NCBI GenBank assembly: GCA_023431405.1
Contig: JAEYVZ010000016.1
Span: forward strand, 1 to 23,448
Direction: 5' to 3'
DNA length: 23,448 nt
Source: Actinomycetes bacterium
GTDB taxonomy: Bacteria > Actinomycetota > Actinomycetes > Actinomycetales > Microbacteriaceae
Of this stretch, positions 14,461 through 22,070 are shown piece after piece. The stretch's first letter is position 1. Each line of letters starts with the position of its first letter. The position numbers and the translations under genes are program-made. The notes under the pieces were generated by a model. That model did not search any database and was not told the origin of the DNA. It worked only from the letters and a program-made list of their open reading frames with translations.

Positions 14461-16032
14461 GTGGAGACCGATCCCGTCCGCAGTCTCGTCGTGTGGGTGC
14501 CCGACTGGCCGGTCGTCGCTCTCAGCCGTGACGGCCAATCGCCCCCCGATCCCCGTCTGCCCATCGCCATCGTCGAGAAGGGAACGGTGGCATCCTGTTC
14601 CGCCGCCGCCCGCGCAGAAGGCGTACGCCGCGGCCAGCGGCGACGCGACGCCCAGGCGAGGTGCCCGCAGGTGCTCATCGTCGACGCCGACCCGGTGCGC
14701 GATCAGCGGGTGTTCGCGCCGCTCATCGCCCGACTCGAGCAGCTCGCCCCGGGGGTGCAGCTGCTGACGCCGGGGCTGTGCGCGTTGCGGGCGCGCGGAC
14801 CGTCGCGCTACTACGGAGGAGAGGCCGCCGCCGCCACCGCGCTCGCCGGCGCTCTGGTGGAAGAAGGCGTCGCCGATGTGCGCGCGGGGGTGGCAGACGG
14901 TCCCTTCACCGCGGAGCAGGCGGCACGTGCCGCCACGCGCGCAGAAGACCCGGTGCGCATCGTGCCGCCCGGCGAAGCCGCCACGTTCCTGGCATCCCTG
15001 CCCGTCTCCCACCTCGCAGACCCCGCCATCGTCGACCTCCTCGCGCGATTGGGGGTGCAGACGCTCGGGCAGCTCGCCGCCCTTCCACCCGAGCGTCTCG
15101 TGGAGCGCTTCGGTCCCCGCGGTGCGAGGCTCCACGCGCTGGCCGCCGGCGCCGACTCGCAACCCATCACTCCGCGCACCCCGCCTCCTGAACTGCACCG
15201 CGAGATCGCGTTCGAACCGCCCCTCGAGCTCGCCGAACAGGTGGCATTCGGCACCAGGATGGCAGCGGAGCAGTTCATCGCCGGTCTCGGAGCCGTCGAT
15301 CTCGTGTGTACAGAGCTGCGGGTCGTCGTCACGGGAGAGCGCGGCGAACGCAGCTCGCGTGTCTGGCTGCACCCGGGAGCGTTCGATGCGGCCGGTGTCG
15401 TCGACCGGGTGCGATGGCAGCTGGCCGAGCAGGCCCTCCGCAGCGCCGTCGCCCAGGTGCGGCTCGAGCCCGAACGGGTGGATGCTGCCGCCCACCACGT
15501 GCGGGCACTGTTCGGATCAGGGCCGGAGGAGCGCGTGCACCACGCCCTCTCTCGCGTGCAGGCGATGATCGGCCACCGTGGCGTCGTCACCCCCGCCGTC
15601 GGAGGCGGGCGATGGCTGCTCGAACGCCAGGTGCTCGTGCCCTGGGGAGATGTGGCCGAAGGCACGGCCTCCGGGGGGCGCCGTTCGGCAGCGGTCGGTG
15701 CCGCGGGGCGTCCGTGGCCGGGAAGCCTTCCCGACCCGCTGCCCTCGACCGTGTTCGCCGCGCCGCTGCCGGTCGCCGTCGTCGACGAGGAAGGAGACAT
15801 GGTGGCTGTCGACGGCCGCGGCGAACCGACCGCCATGCCCGTGCGGATCGTGGTCGACGGGCGCAGCCTCCCCATCGAGAGCTGGGCAGGGCCATGGCCG
15901 GTCGTGGAACGAGGATGGGATCCCGGTCGCGCACGCCACGCGCACCGCTTCCAGATGGTCGACGCCGCCCAGAGCGCCTGGCTGCTCGTCTGCGAAGCCG
16001 GCGTCTGGCACGCCGAAGGGCGGTACGACTGA
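14461..16032 (+). CDS. imuB: ImuB, catalytically degenerate Y-family polymerase-like protein
   Basis: A 523-residue Y-family DNA-polymerase homologue that acts as an adaptor between the beta clamp and DnaE2 in translesion synthesis. The N-terminus LVVWVPDWPVVAL matches the ImuB form of motif I. The region where active Y polymerases carry the SIDE motif reads LLTPGLCALRARGPSRYYGGE, without the catalytic Asp and Glu, as is known for ImuB. A helix-hairpin-helix-like segment (LLARLGVQTLGQLAALPPERLVERFGPRG) and the little-finger and C-terminal extensions follow. The start is GTG at 14461, directly after the imuA TGA, with no distinct Shine-Dalgarno, so it is probably translated by coupling. dnaE2 begins 16 bp after its stop. 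The clamp-binding motif could not be placed with certainty. Confidence 0.9.
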   Translation: METDPVRSLVVWVPDWPVVALSRDGQSPPDPRLPIAIVEKGTVASCSAAARAEGVRRGQRRRDAQARCPQVLIVDADPVRDQRVFAPLIARLEQLAPGVQLLTPGLCALRARGPSRYYGGEAAAATALAGALVEEGVADVRAGVADGPFTAEQAARAATRAEDPVRIVPPGEAATFLASLPVSHLADPAIVDLLARLGVQTLGQLAALPPERLVERFGPRGARLHALAAGADSQPITPRTPPPELHREIAFEPPLELAEQVAFGTRMAAEQFIAGLGAVDLVCTELRVVVTGERGERSSRVWLHPGAFDAAGVVDRVRWQLAEQALRSAVAQVRLEPERVDAAAHHVRALFGSGPEERVHHALSRVQAMIGHRGVVTPAVGGGRWLLERQVLVPWGDVAEGTASGGRRSAAVGAAGRPWPGSLPDPLPSTVFAAPLPVAVVDEEGDMVAVDGRGEPTAMPVRIVVDGRSLPIESWAGPWPVVERGWDPGRARHAHRFQMVDAAQSAWLLVCEAGVWHAEGRYD

Positions 16033-16048
16033 TGCGGCGGCACCACTG

Positions 16049-19000
16049 ATGGGCTTCAACAACCCCTCCGTGCCGTGGTCGGAGATGGAGCGGGTGCTGT
16101 CGGGCCGCCCCGCCCTCAACGGCGGCGACGGACCCGCCTTCTCGCGCAAACGTCAGAAGTACGAGCCGCCCCCCATCGAGCGGCCGGAGAAGGTCGTGCC
16201 CTACGCGGAGCTGCACGCCCACTCGTCGTACTCCTTCCTCGACGGAGCCTCCTCGCCCGCCGAGCTCGCCGAAGAGGCCGAACGGCTCGGCCTCCATGCC
16301 CTCGCCGTCACCGACCACGACGGCTTCTACGGCATCGTCCGCTTCGCCGAGGCCGCCGAGCAGCTGCACGTGAAGACGGTGTTCGGCGCGGAGCTGTCGC
16401 TGCACACCCGCGACCTCACCGACCGGTCGCGAGGGCCGAGCGCCGCGCGGGCGGGCGAGCCGGACCCCGACGGATCGCACCTCCTCGTGCTGGCTCGGGG
16501 AGAGGAGGGGTACCACCGGCTGGCGGCTGCGATCACCCATGCGCAGCTCGCGGGAGCGGAGAAGGGTCGCCCCTGGTACGACCTGCATCACCTCGCCGAA
16601 CAGGCCGAGGGGCACTGGGCGATCCTCACCGGATGCCGCAAGGGCGCCGTGCGCCACGCCCTCGCCGACGGCGGCGCGCCCGCCGCCGCGCGGCAGCTCG
16701 ACCTTCTCGTCGACCTGTTCGGCCCCGAGTCGGTGAACGTCGAACTGATCGACCACGGCAACCCCACCGACACCCGCGACAACGACGTCCTCGCCGGGCT
16801 CGCCCGCGAGAGAGGGCTCCCCGTCCTCGCGACGAACAACGTGCACTACACCGTGCCCGAGCGGGTGCATCTGGCCGCCGCGGTCGCCGCCGTCCGCGCC
16901 AACCGGGGCATGGACGAGCTCGACGGCTGGCTGCCCTCCCATGCCGGCGCCCACCTGCGTTCGGGGGCGGAGATGGCCCGCCGGTTCCGCCGCCACCCGG
17001 GTGCCGTTCCCCGCACCGTCGCCCTCGCCGACGAACTCGCCTTCCCGTTGCGTCGCGCGAAGCCGGCCCTGCCCCGGCAGGACGTCCCCGAAGGGCACAC
17101 GCCGATGTCGTGGCTGCGGCACCTCGTCTGGGAGGCGGTGCCCCGCAAGTACCCGGATGCCACCGGCGACGATCGTGCCCGCATCGAACGCGAACTGGCC
17201 GTCATCGAACAGAAAGACTTCCCCGGCTACTTCCTCATCGTGCACGGCATCGTGCAGAAGGCCCGAGAACTCGGCATCCTGTGCCAAGGCCGCGGCTCCG
17301 CCGCCAGCAGCGCCGTCTGCTACCTGCTCGACATCACCGCCGTCGACGCGATCGCCTACAACCTGCCCTTCGAGCGGTTCCTCTCCGCCCTCCGCGATGA
17401 AGAACCCGACATCGACGTCGACTTCGACTCCGATCGCCGCGAAGAGATCATCCAGTGGGTCTACCGCACCTACGGGCGAGAACGCGCCGCGCAGGTCGCG
17501 AACGTCATCCAGTACCGACCGAAGAACGCCGTGCGAGACATGGCCAAAGCTCTCGGCCACTCGCCCGGACAGCAAGACGCCTGGTCCAAGCAGGTCGAAC
17601 GGTGGGACGGACGCTTCGAGACCGCCGACCACGACATCCCCGACCGCGTGCTCGAATACGCGGCCGAGCTCCTCAAGGCCCCGAGGCATCTCGGCATCCA
17701 CTCGGGCGGCATGGTGCTCACCGACCGGCCCGTCGGCGAAGTCGTGCCCATCGAGCACGCGCGCATGGAGAACCGCACCGTCATCCAATGGGACAAAGAC
17801 GACGCGGCATGGATGGGGCTCGTCAAGTTCGACCTCCTCGGGCTCGGCATGCTCGCCGCCCTGCAGTACTGCTTCGACATGGTCGCCGATGCGACCGGAG
17901 AGCGCTGGGAACTGGCGACCATGCCCAAAGAGGAGCAGGGCGTCTACGACATGCTGTGCCGCGCCGATTCCATCGGGGTCTTCCAAGTCGAATCCCGCGC
18001 GCAGATGGGGCTGCTGCCCCGCCTGCAGCCCCGCGAGTTCTACGACCTCGTGATCGAGATCGCCCTCATCCGGCCCGGACCCATCCAAGGCGGAGCGGTG
18101 CACCCGTACGTGCGCCGCAAGCTGGGAAAAGAGAAGGTCACCTACGCGCACGACAAGCTGCGGCCCGTGCTCGAACGCACGCTCGGGGTGCCCGTGTTCC
18201 AGGAGCAGCTCATGCAGATGGGCATGGCCGTCGGAGGCCTCACCGGGGAGGATGCCGACCTCCTCCGCCGCGCGATGGGATCCAAGCGCGGCGTCGAACG
18301 CATCGACTCGCTCAAGAAGAAGCTGTACGCGGGAATGGCGGAGAACGGTCTGGTCGGTCAGGTCGCCGACGACATCTACGCGAAGATCCAGGCGTTCGCG
18401 AACTTCGGCTTCGCCGAAAGCCACTCTCTGTCGTTCGGTCTGCTCGTGTACGCCTCGTCATGGCTGAAGCTCCACTATCCCGCCGCCTTCCTCGCGGCTC
18501 TCCTCCGCGCCCAGCCGATGGGGTTCTACTCGCCGGCGACCCTCGTCGCAGACGCCCGCAGGCACGGAGTCACCGTGCTCCGCCCAGACCTGCACGCCTC
18601 GGGCGCCCAGGCGGGCCTCGAGCCGGTCTCCGGCGGCCCCACGGATGTCGCGCACGACACGGATGGGGGACAGGACACGGATGGGGGACACGACACAGAT
18701 GGGGGACACGACCCGGATGGGGGACAGGGCACGGAGACAGCGCATCGCCGCGCACCGACCGGGATGCCGTCGTGCGCCGACCGCATGCAGCCGCCCGTGC
18801 CGCCCTTCGACCCGCACGGCCCCGACGATTCCGCCGCACACCGGCGCGACGGGGCGTTCGCCGTCAGGCTCGGACTGGCCTCCGTCACCGGGATCGGGGT
18901 GCCCCTCGCCGAGAAGATCGTCGCCGAACGCGAGGCACACGGCCCGTACCGCGACCTCCGCGACCTCGTGCGGCGCACCGGTGCCGGCACGACCCAACTC

Positions 19001-19561
19001 GAAGCGCTCGCCACCGCGGGTGCCTTCGAATGCCTGGGGGTCAGCCGGCGAGAAGGGATCTGGCTCGCCGGCGACGCCGCGCAGAACCGCGCCGAGTTCC
19101 TCGACGGGACCCTCGTCGCCGTGCAGCCGCCGCTTTTCGGAGACCAGACGAGCTACGACATCCTCGCCGCCGACCTGTGGGCGACCGGCGTCTCCACCGA
19201 CGACCACCCCCTCACCCACTACCGATCGCAGCTCGACGCGCGCGGAGTGCTCACCTCGAAAGGACTCCGTTCGCACGAACCCGGACGCCGCGTCGAAGTG
19301 GCCGGACTCGTCACCCACCGGCAACGGCCGGCCACGGCATCCGGAATCACCTTCATCAACCTCGAAGACGAGCACGGGCTCGTCAACGTGGTCTGTTCGC
19401 TCGGGGTCTGGAACGCTTACCGGAGGGTGCTGCGGGACTCGCCCGCACTCATCGCCCGCGGCATCCTCGAAAGGTCACCCGAAGGGGTCACCAACCTCGT
19501 CGCCGACCGGTTCGAAGACCTCCGCGTGGGGGTGAACCACCGATCCCGCGACTTCCGCTGA
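16049..19561 (+). CDS. dnaE2: Error-prone DNA polymerase III alpha subunit DnaE2
   Basis: A 1170-residue C-family polymerase that performs mutagenic translesion synthesis with ImuA and ImuB. The N-terminus MGFNNPSVPWSEMERVLSGR matches actinobacterial DnaE2 and sets the start at 16049; in-frame sequence further upstream lies within imuB. A PHP domain begins AELHAHSSYSFLDGAS (about residue 53) with TDHDGFYG. The polymerase core has GRGSAASSAVCYLLDI and the catalytic PDIDVDFDSDRREEIIQWVY (about 452-471). IRPGPIQGGAVHPYVRRK and FGFAESHSLSFGLLVYASSWLKLHYPAAFLAALL follow. A helix-hairpin-helix (ASVTGIGVPLAEKIV), an OB-fold region and the terminal SRDFR complete it. At about residues 870-893 a Asp/Gly-rich 18-bp tandem repeat is inserted before the helix-hairpin-helix. 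The Shine-Dalgarno is weak. Confidence 0.95.
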   Translation: MGFNNPSVPWSEMERVLSGRPALNGGDGPAFSRKRQKYEPPPIERPEKVVPYAELHAHSSYSFLDGASSPAELAEEAERLGLHALAVTDHDGFYGIVRFAEAAEQLHVKTVFGAELSLHTRDLTDRSRGPSAARAGEPDPDGSHLLVLARGEEGYHRLAAAITHAQLAGAEKGRPWYDLHHLAEQAEGHWAILTGCRKGAVRHALADGGAPAAARQLDLLVDLFGPESVNVELIDHGNPTDTRDNDVLAGLARERGLPVLATNNVHYTVPERVHLAAAVAAVRANRGMDELDGWLPSHAGAHLRSGAEMARRFRRHPGAVPRTVALADELAFPLRRAKPALPRQDVPEGHTPMSWLRHLVWEAVPRKYPDATGDDRARIERELAVIEQKDFPGYFLIVHGIVQKARELGILCQGRGSAASSAVCYLLDITAVDAIAYNLPFERFLSALRDEEPDIDVDFDSDRREEIIQWVYRTYGRERAAQVANVIQYRPKNAVRDMAKALGHSPGQQDAWSKQVERWDGRFETADHDIPDRVLEYAAELLKAPRHLGIHSGGMVLTDRPVGEVVPIEHARMENRTVIQWDKDDAAWMGLVKFDLLGLGMLAALQYCFDMVADATGERWELATMPKEEQGVYDMLCRADSIGVFQVESRAQMGLLPRLQPREFYDLVIEIALIRPGPIQGGAVHPYVRRKLGKEKVTYAHDKLRPVLERTLGVPVFQEQLMQMGMAVGGLTGEDADLLRRAMGSKRGVERIDSLKKKLYAGMAENGLVGQVADDIYAKIQAFANFGFAESHSLSFGLLVYASSWLKLHYPAAFLAALLRAQPMGFYSPATLVADARRHGVTVLRPDLHASGAQAGLEPVSGGPTDVAHDTDGGQDTDGGHDTDGGHDPDGGQGTETAHRRAPTGMPSCADRMQPPVPPFDPHGPDDSAAHRRDGAFAVRLGLASVTGIGVPLAEKIVAEREAHGPYRDLRDLVRRTGAGTTQLEALATAGAFECLGVSRREGIWLAGDAAQNRAEFLDGTLVAVQPPLFGDQTSYDILAADLWATGVSTDDHPLTHYRSQLDARGVLTSKGLRSHEPGRRVEVAGLVTHRQRPATASGITFINLEDEHGLVNVVCSLGVWNAYRRVLRDSPALIARGILERSPEGVTNLVADRFEDLRVGVNHRSRDFR
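18656..18727 (+). repeat. In-frame 18-bp minisatellite inside dnaE2 (four copies)
   Basis: Four tandem 18-bp units begin at 18656, 18674, 18692 and 18710, based on GACACGGATGGGGGACAC, with one to three differences between units and a partial fifth. The unit is a multiple of three, so the frame is kept, and it encodes the hexapeptide DTDGG(Q/H) repeated. It lies in a linker between the catalytic part and the C-terminal helix-hairpin-helix/OB region, a place where length change should be tolerated. Confidence 0.95.
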
Positions 19562-19582
19562 AGCCCGCGACCTCCGCTGGCG
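19545..19582 (+). repeat. Tandem 19-bp duplication across the dnaE2 stop codon
   Basis: CCCGCGACTTCCGCTGAAG (19545-19563) is followed directly by CCCGCGACCTCCGCTGGCG (19564-19582), differing at three positions. The first copy encodes the last codons (RDFR) and the stop; the second is non-coding. This looks like an old slippage duplication with no obvious function. Confidence 0.7.
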
Positions 19583-19592
19583 CCACCAGAGA

Positions 19593-19629
19593 CGACAGTG
19601 CCCCGAGCACGAGGCCCGGGGCACTGTCG
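19593..19629. terminator. Bidirectional terminator between dnaE2 and the HesB-like gene
   Basis: A perfect 13-bp stem, CGACAGTGCCCCG (19593-19605) and CGGGGCACTGTCG (19617-19629), closes an 11-nt loop. It lies between two convergent genes, 31 bp after the dnaE2 stop and 11 bp after the HesB-like stop on the other strand. It lacks a clear T-tract, as is common in high-GC actinobacteria. Confidence 0.8.
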
Positions 19630-19640
19630 AAGCTGAGGGG

Positions 19641-19922
19641 TCAGCGCTGGTCGCCGAGGGCGAAGCCGACCGATCCGTCGTCGGCCACCCGTGCGTCGAG
19701 AACACGGTTCTCCAACACCACGCTCGTGGCGGGGTCGACGAACACGCGGGCGCCGTCCGACTCGATGACCGTGTCGTCAGGCTCGGGGGAGCTCGCGAGA
19801 TTCAAGGCGTAGCCGGCCTCGGGGGCGACGGCTTCGCTGATGCGAAGACCGCCCGTCTCGGGCGGAAGCTGCTCGATGAGCGACTTGACGGCGATCGTGG
19901 CGTTCTCGGTGAGTGTGAGCAT
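19641..19922 (-). CDS. HesB/IscA-like protein without cysteines
   Basis: A 93-residue protein with the A-type iron-sulfur carrier shape: MLTLTENATIAVKSLIEQ, then GGLRISEAVAPEAGYALNL, DDTVIESDGARVFVDPATSVVLENRVLDARV and FALGDQR. Length and pattern match HesB/IscA/ErpA-like proteins annotated in actinobacteria. The three cysteines that bind iron or the cluster in IscA are all absent, and the protein contains no cysteine at all. Cluster carriage by the known mechanism is therefore unlikely. The start is the ATG at 19922 with a strong GGAAGGAAGAG upstream; a longer in-frame extension has no Shine-Dalgarno and is rejected. It is monocistronic, convergent with dnaE2 and divergent from the DoxX gene. 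The actual role is unknown. Confidence 0.85.
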   Translation of the reverse strand: MLTLTENATIAVKSLIEQLPPETGGLRISEAVAPEAGYALNLASSPEPDDTVIESDGARVFVDPATSVVLENRVLDARVADDGSVGFALGDQR

Positions 19923-20225
19923 GTGCTCTTCCTTCCGTGGATTGCGGACCGGCCACGATTCCGAGAATCGACGCGCGACGCAACCTCTGACACACCATTC
20001 CGCACGCTTCACACCGGATACGGAGGTTGTACATCGGGTCCGTTGCGGCGCTCGGGTGAAGCCGTCCAGCGATGATTCGTAGGAATCTCACAACTACACC
20101 CCATGTGTGGTCAGACCACATGGAGGTGATTCACAGACTTTCTCCGAGCCGTACCGCACCGGGTCGAGACTGAAGTCATCACACCGGAGCCACCCGCTCC
20201 CAGACCACACGAGAAAGGTCCGATC
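19923..20225. promoter_or_regulatory. 303-bp divergent intergenic region with several inverted repeats
   Basis: This gene-free stretch separates the leftward HesB-like gene from the rightward DoxX gene. It holds CGATTCCGAGAATCG (19956-19970, 6-3-6 palindrome), GATTCGTAGGAATC (20074-20087, 5-4-5 inverted repeat) and the GntR-type palindrome at 20106-20120. The first lies just upstream of the HesB-like start and the last 106 bp upstream of the DoxX start. I found no convincing -35/-10 pair and no small ORF with a ribosome binding site. Confidence 0.5.
20106..20120. promoter_or_regulatory. GntR-type operator candidate upstream of the DoxX gene
   Basis: TGTGGTCAGACCACA is a perfect palindrome with 7-bp arms around one central base. 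It contains TGGT-N3-ACCA, the core recognised by FadR/PdhR/LldR-type GntR regulators. An outer CCATGTG/CACATGG pair spans 20101-20123. It probably controls the DoxX gene; the cognate regulator is unknown and may not be the GntR protein in this window. Confidence 0.55.
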
Positions 20226-20783
20226 ATGACCGCCCTCAGCGCCACTCCCGTTCCGACCGGCACCGCCGTCGTCGCACCGGCTGAGGCGAACACTGCGCTC
20301 CCCACCGCGATCGCCGTCACCCGCATCCTCATGGGCTTCTACTTCCTGTGGGCGTTCTTCGACAAGGCTCTCGGCCTCGGATTCGCGACCCCCGCGGAGC
20401 GTGCCTGGGTGGCGGGCGGAAGCCCCACGAGCGGATTCCTCACCAACGCCACGGCGGAAAGCCCCTTCGCCGACCTGTTCGCCGCCCTCGCCGGGCAGCC
20501 GATCGTGGACTGGCTGTTCATGCTCGGACTCCTCGGCGTCGGCGCGACCCTCATGCTCGGCGTGGGCGTGCGGCTGGGAGCCATGGCCGGCATCGCGATG
20601 CTCCTCCTCATGTACGTGGCCGAGTTCCCCCTCACACTGACGGGTGCCACGAACCCCCTCATCGACAGCCACATCATCGACATGGGCATCATGGCCATCG
20701 CGTTCTTCGCCGTCGACGGTCAACGCCTCAGCCTCGCCCCGGTGTGGCGGCGCATTGTCGGAGACCGCACCTGGCTCTGGTGA
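20226..20783 (+). CDS. DoxX-family integral membrane protein
   Basis: A 185-residue membrane protein with about four transmembrane helices, at roughly residues 27-48, 93-112, 117-135 and 148-163. The first contains ITRI-like VTRILMGFYFLWAFFDKALGLGF, the DoxX/DoxD signature in which an early helix is followed by a conserved Lys/Gly-rich turn. A 45-residue loop rich in Ser, Thr and Pro separates helices one and two. Family members include subunits of an archaeal thiosulfate:quinone oxidoreductase and proteins linked to redox stress, but the role here is unknown. The ATG at 20226 has GAGAAAGG upstream. It is monocistronic, with a palindromic operator candidate before it and a strong terminator after it. 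The first 25 residues are a flexible Ala/Thr/Pro-rich extension. Confidence 0.87.
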   Translation: MTALSATPVPTGTAVVAPAEANTALPTAIAVTRILMGFYFLWAFFDKALGLGFATPAERAWVAGGSPTSGFLTNATAESPFADLFAALAGQPIVDWLFMLGLLGVGATLMLGVGVRLGAMAGIAMLLLMYVAEFPLTLTGATNPLIDSHIIDMGIMAIAFFAVDGQRLSLAPVWRRIVGDRTWLW

Positions 20784-20845
20784 GCAGTCGGCTCCGGCGA
20801 CCGGGTGGCTCAGTGAGTCGAAGGTTCTCCTGAACCGCCCCACCC

Positions 20846-20879
20846 AGACCGCCCCTGCGGATATCCGCAGGGGCGGTCT
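20846..20879. terminator. Strong bidirectional terminator (34-bp perfect palindrome)
   Basis: A perfect 34-bp palindrome centred between 20862 and 20863 starts AGACCGCCCCTGCGG and ends CCGCAGGGGCGGTCT. In RNA it would form a GC-rich stem of about 15 bp with a small loop, followed by TT. It lies between the convergent DoxX and GH114-like genes, 62 bp after one stop and 57 bp after the other, and should terminate both. Confidence 0.9.
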
Positions 20880-20936
20880 TTCCGCGTGCCCGCTCGTGCC
20901 GGCTGGTCGCCGTCGCCGCCTCGTCGCCGGAGCGCG

Positions 20937-21809
20937 TCAGTCGCAGGTCTCGAACACGTACGCCGGATCGTCGGCGGCGACGAGGTCGCGGTCGCGCAGC
21001 ACCAGCGACGATGGGCTCGCGGCATCCGCACACACCTCGGCGAACGGTCGCGGCAGGTTGTCGGTGTACTCGATCGCCACCACCGCGTCGCCGTACACCG
21101 CGGTGTAGGCCCCGCACTCCTCGTATGCGGCACACTCCTCGACCACCGCGAAGTCGAACCCCGCACCCTGGTGCAGTTCGGCCGCGTCCTCGGCGGCGTT
21201 CTTCTGCCCTGCCGCAAGGCCGTGGCGGTGGGCGAGGTCGACGAGCAGCCGGGCTGTCTCCAGGTTGTCCGCGAAGCGGAGGGCCCCGCTGGTGCGTGTG
21301 TACGTGTCGAGGTTGTCGAACTCGACCGCATCGAAGCCGTCCGTCGCGCACCCCTCGATCCACGGACCGACGACGGATGCCACGCCTTCGGCATCCGTCG
21401 TGTCGACGATGACCTCGTCGGGCCAGTCGGGGTCTCGCACCGGCTCGCCGTCGGCATCCGTGAGCAGCAGGGAAGCGGGCCACAGGTCGCGCTCGCCGGG
21501 CTGAGTCTGGAACGCGTTGACGTAGCAGACCGAGTAGAGGCCGTCGGCCGGGACGGCGGTGCGATCTCGCGCAACGATGCCTACTCCGGGAGGCGGGGGA
21601 TAGGCGCCGCCGAGCTGATAGTCGGGCGTGGCCCCGGCCGGCGGAAGGGCGACGACGGCGGGTGCTGTCGGGGTCGCGACCGGAGAAGACGCGGCGGCGG
21701 GCGACGCGGGTTGAGCGGATTGAGGGGGCTGAGCGGCGCATCCCGCTGCCGCTCCCACGAGCATCGCCGTGATCGGCAGAGCGAGAGACAGGATGCCGCG
21801 ACGAGCCAT
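20937..21809 (-). CDS. GH114-like (endo-alpha-1,4-polygalactosaminidase family) lipoprotein
   Basis: A 290-residue exported protein. A signal peptide with the lipobox-like GAAAGC puts the lipidated Cys at residue 24. A Pro/Ala/Ser/Thr-rich linker runs to about residue 60, followed by a TIM-barrel-like domain of the GH114/TM1410 type. Key segments are YSVCYVNAFQTQPGE (91-106), IEGCATDGFDAVEFDNLDTY with Glu163 and Asp165 as likely acidic active-site residues, HRHGLAAGQKN, and FDFAVVEECAAYEECG with Glu224/225. Known relatives cleave galactosaminogalactan-type amino-sugar polymers, though many bacterial members are untested. The start is the ATG at 21809, where the signal peptide begins; longer in-frame extensions run antisense through the tRNA and are rejected. 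It is monocistronic, convergent with the DoxX gene. Confidence 0.85.
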   Translation of the reverse strand: MARRGILSLALPITAMLVGAAAGCAAQPPQSAQPASPAAASSPVATPTAPAVVALPPAGATPDYQLGGAYPPPPGVGIVARDRTAVPADGLYSVCYVNAFQTQPGERDLWPASLLLTDADGEPVRDPDWPDEVIVDTTDAEGVASVVGPWIEGCATDGFDAVEFDNLDTYTRTSGALRFADNLETARLLVDLAHRHGLAAGQKNAAEDAAELHQGAGFDFAVVEECAAYEECGAYTAVYGDAVVAIEYTDNLPRPFAEVCADAASPSSLVLRDRDLVAADDPAYVFETCD

Positions 21810-21889
21810 GCGCTCGAGGCTATCCGACGCCGACCGCGCGGCACGCGGTGAGGGCGAGCGCGGCACGGCCCGATAGACTCGACGGGCCT

Positions 21890-21964
21890 GCCTCTGTAGC
21901 TCAATGGAAGAGCAGCTCCGTCCTAAGGAGAGGGTTGGGGGTTCGAGTCCCTCCAGGGGCGCCA
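21890..21964 (+). tRNA. tRNA-Arg (anticodon CCT)
   Basis: A complete cloverleaf is visible. The acceptor stem GCCTCTG pairs with CAGGGGC (one G-U). The D arm is GCTC-AATGGAA-GAGC. The anticodon arm has loop GTCCTAA with anticodon CCT at 21922-21924. The T arm is GGGGG-TTCGAGT-CCCTC. Discriminator G and an encoded CCA end at 21964. The first pair of the anticodon stem is a G-A mismatch. It decodes the rare AGG arginine codon. TAGACT at 21875-21880 is a plausible -10 element. No integrase or duplicated 3' end is seen nearby, so there is no sign of element insertion in this window. Confidence 0.95.
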
Positions 21965-22030
21965 CAGATTTCGATGACCGGGTGCTGCGGGGTTCTGCGT
22001 TGGGCGCCGGGGGAGTACCGTGGCCCGCGC

Positions 22031-22053
22031 CGGGAGCGGGGCCGCCGCTCCCG
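22031..22053. terminator. Hairpin downstream of tRNA-Arg
   Basis: CGGGAGCGG (22031-22039) and CCGCTCCCG (22045-22053) form a perfect 9-bp stem with a 5-nt loop. It lies 67 bp after the tRNA and 7 bp before the Shine-Dalgarno of the next gene. It could terminate the tRNA transcript or affect translation of the downstream gene. No T-tract follows. Confidence 0.5.
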
Positions 22054-22070
22054 CCGTCGAAGGAGCTCTC

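Noticed and set aside
15578..16048. Upstream in-frame extension of DnaE2
   Set aside because: It lies inside imuB in another frame. The recognised DnaE2 N-terminus starts at the ATG at 16049.
15587..18424. Very long open frame (945 codons) on the minus strand opposite imuB/dnaE2
   Set aside because: It is a GC-rich shadow of the clearly coding plus strand, with low-complexity composition and no recognisable domain. DnaE2 motifs are continuous on the other strand.
18656..18727. Tandem repeats as a CRISPR array
   Set aside because: Units are only 18 bp, directly abutting with no unique spacers, and in frame within dnaE2.
21890..21964. tRNA-Arg as an integration site of a mobile element
   Set aside because: No integrase, no repeat of the tRNA 3' end and no change in gene style were seen in the 1.5 kb downstream.
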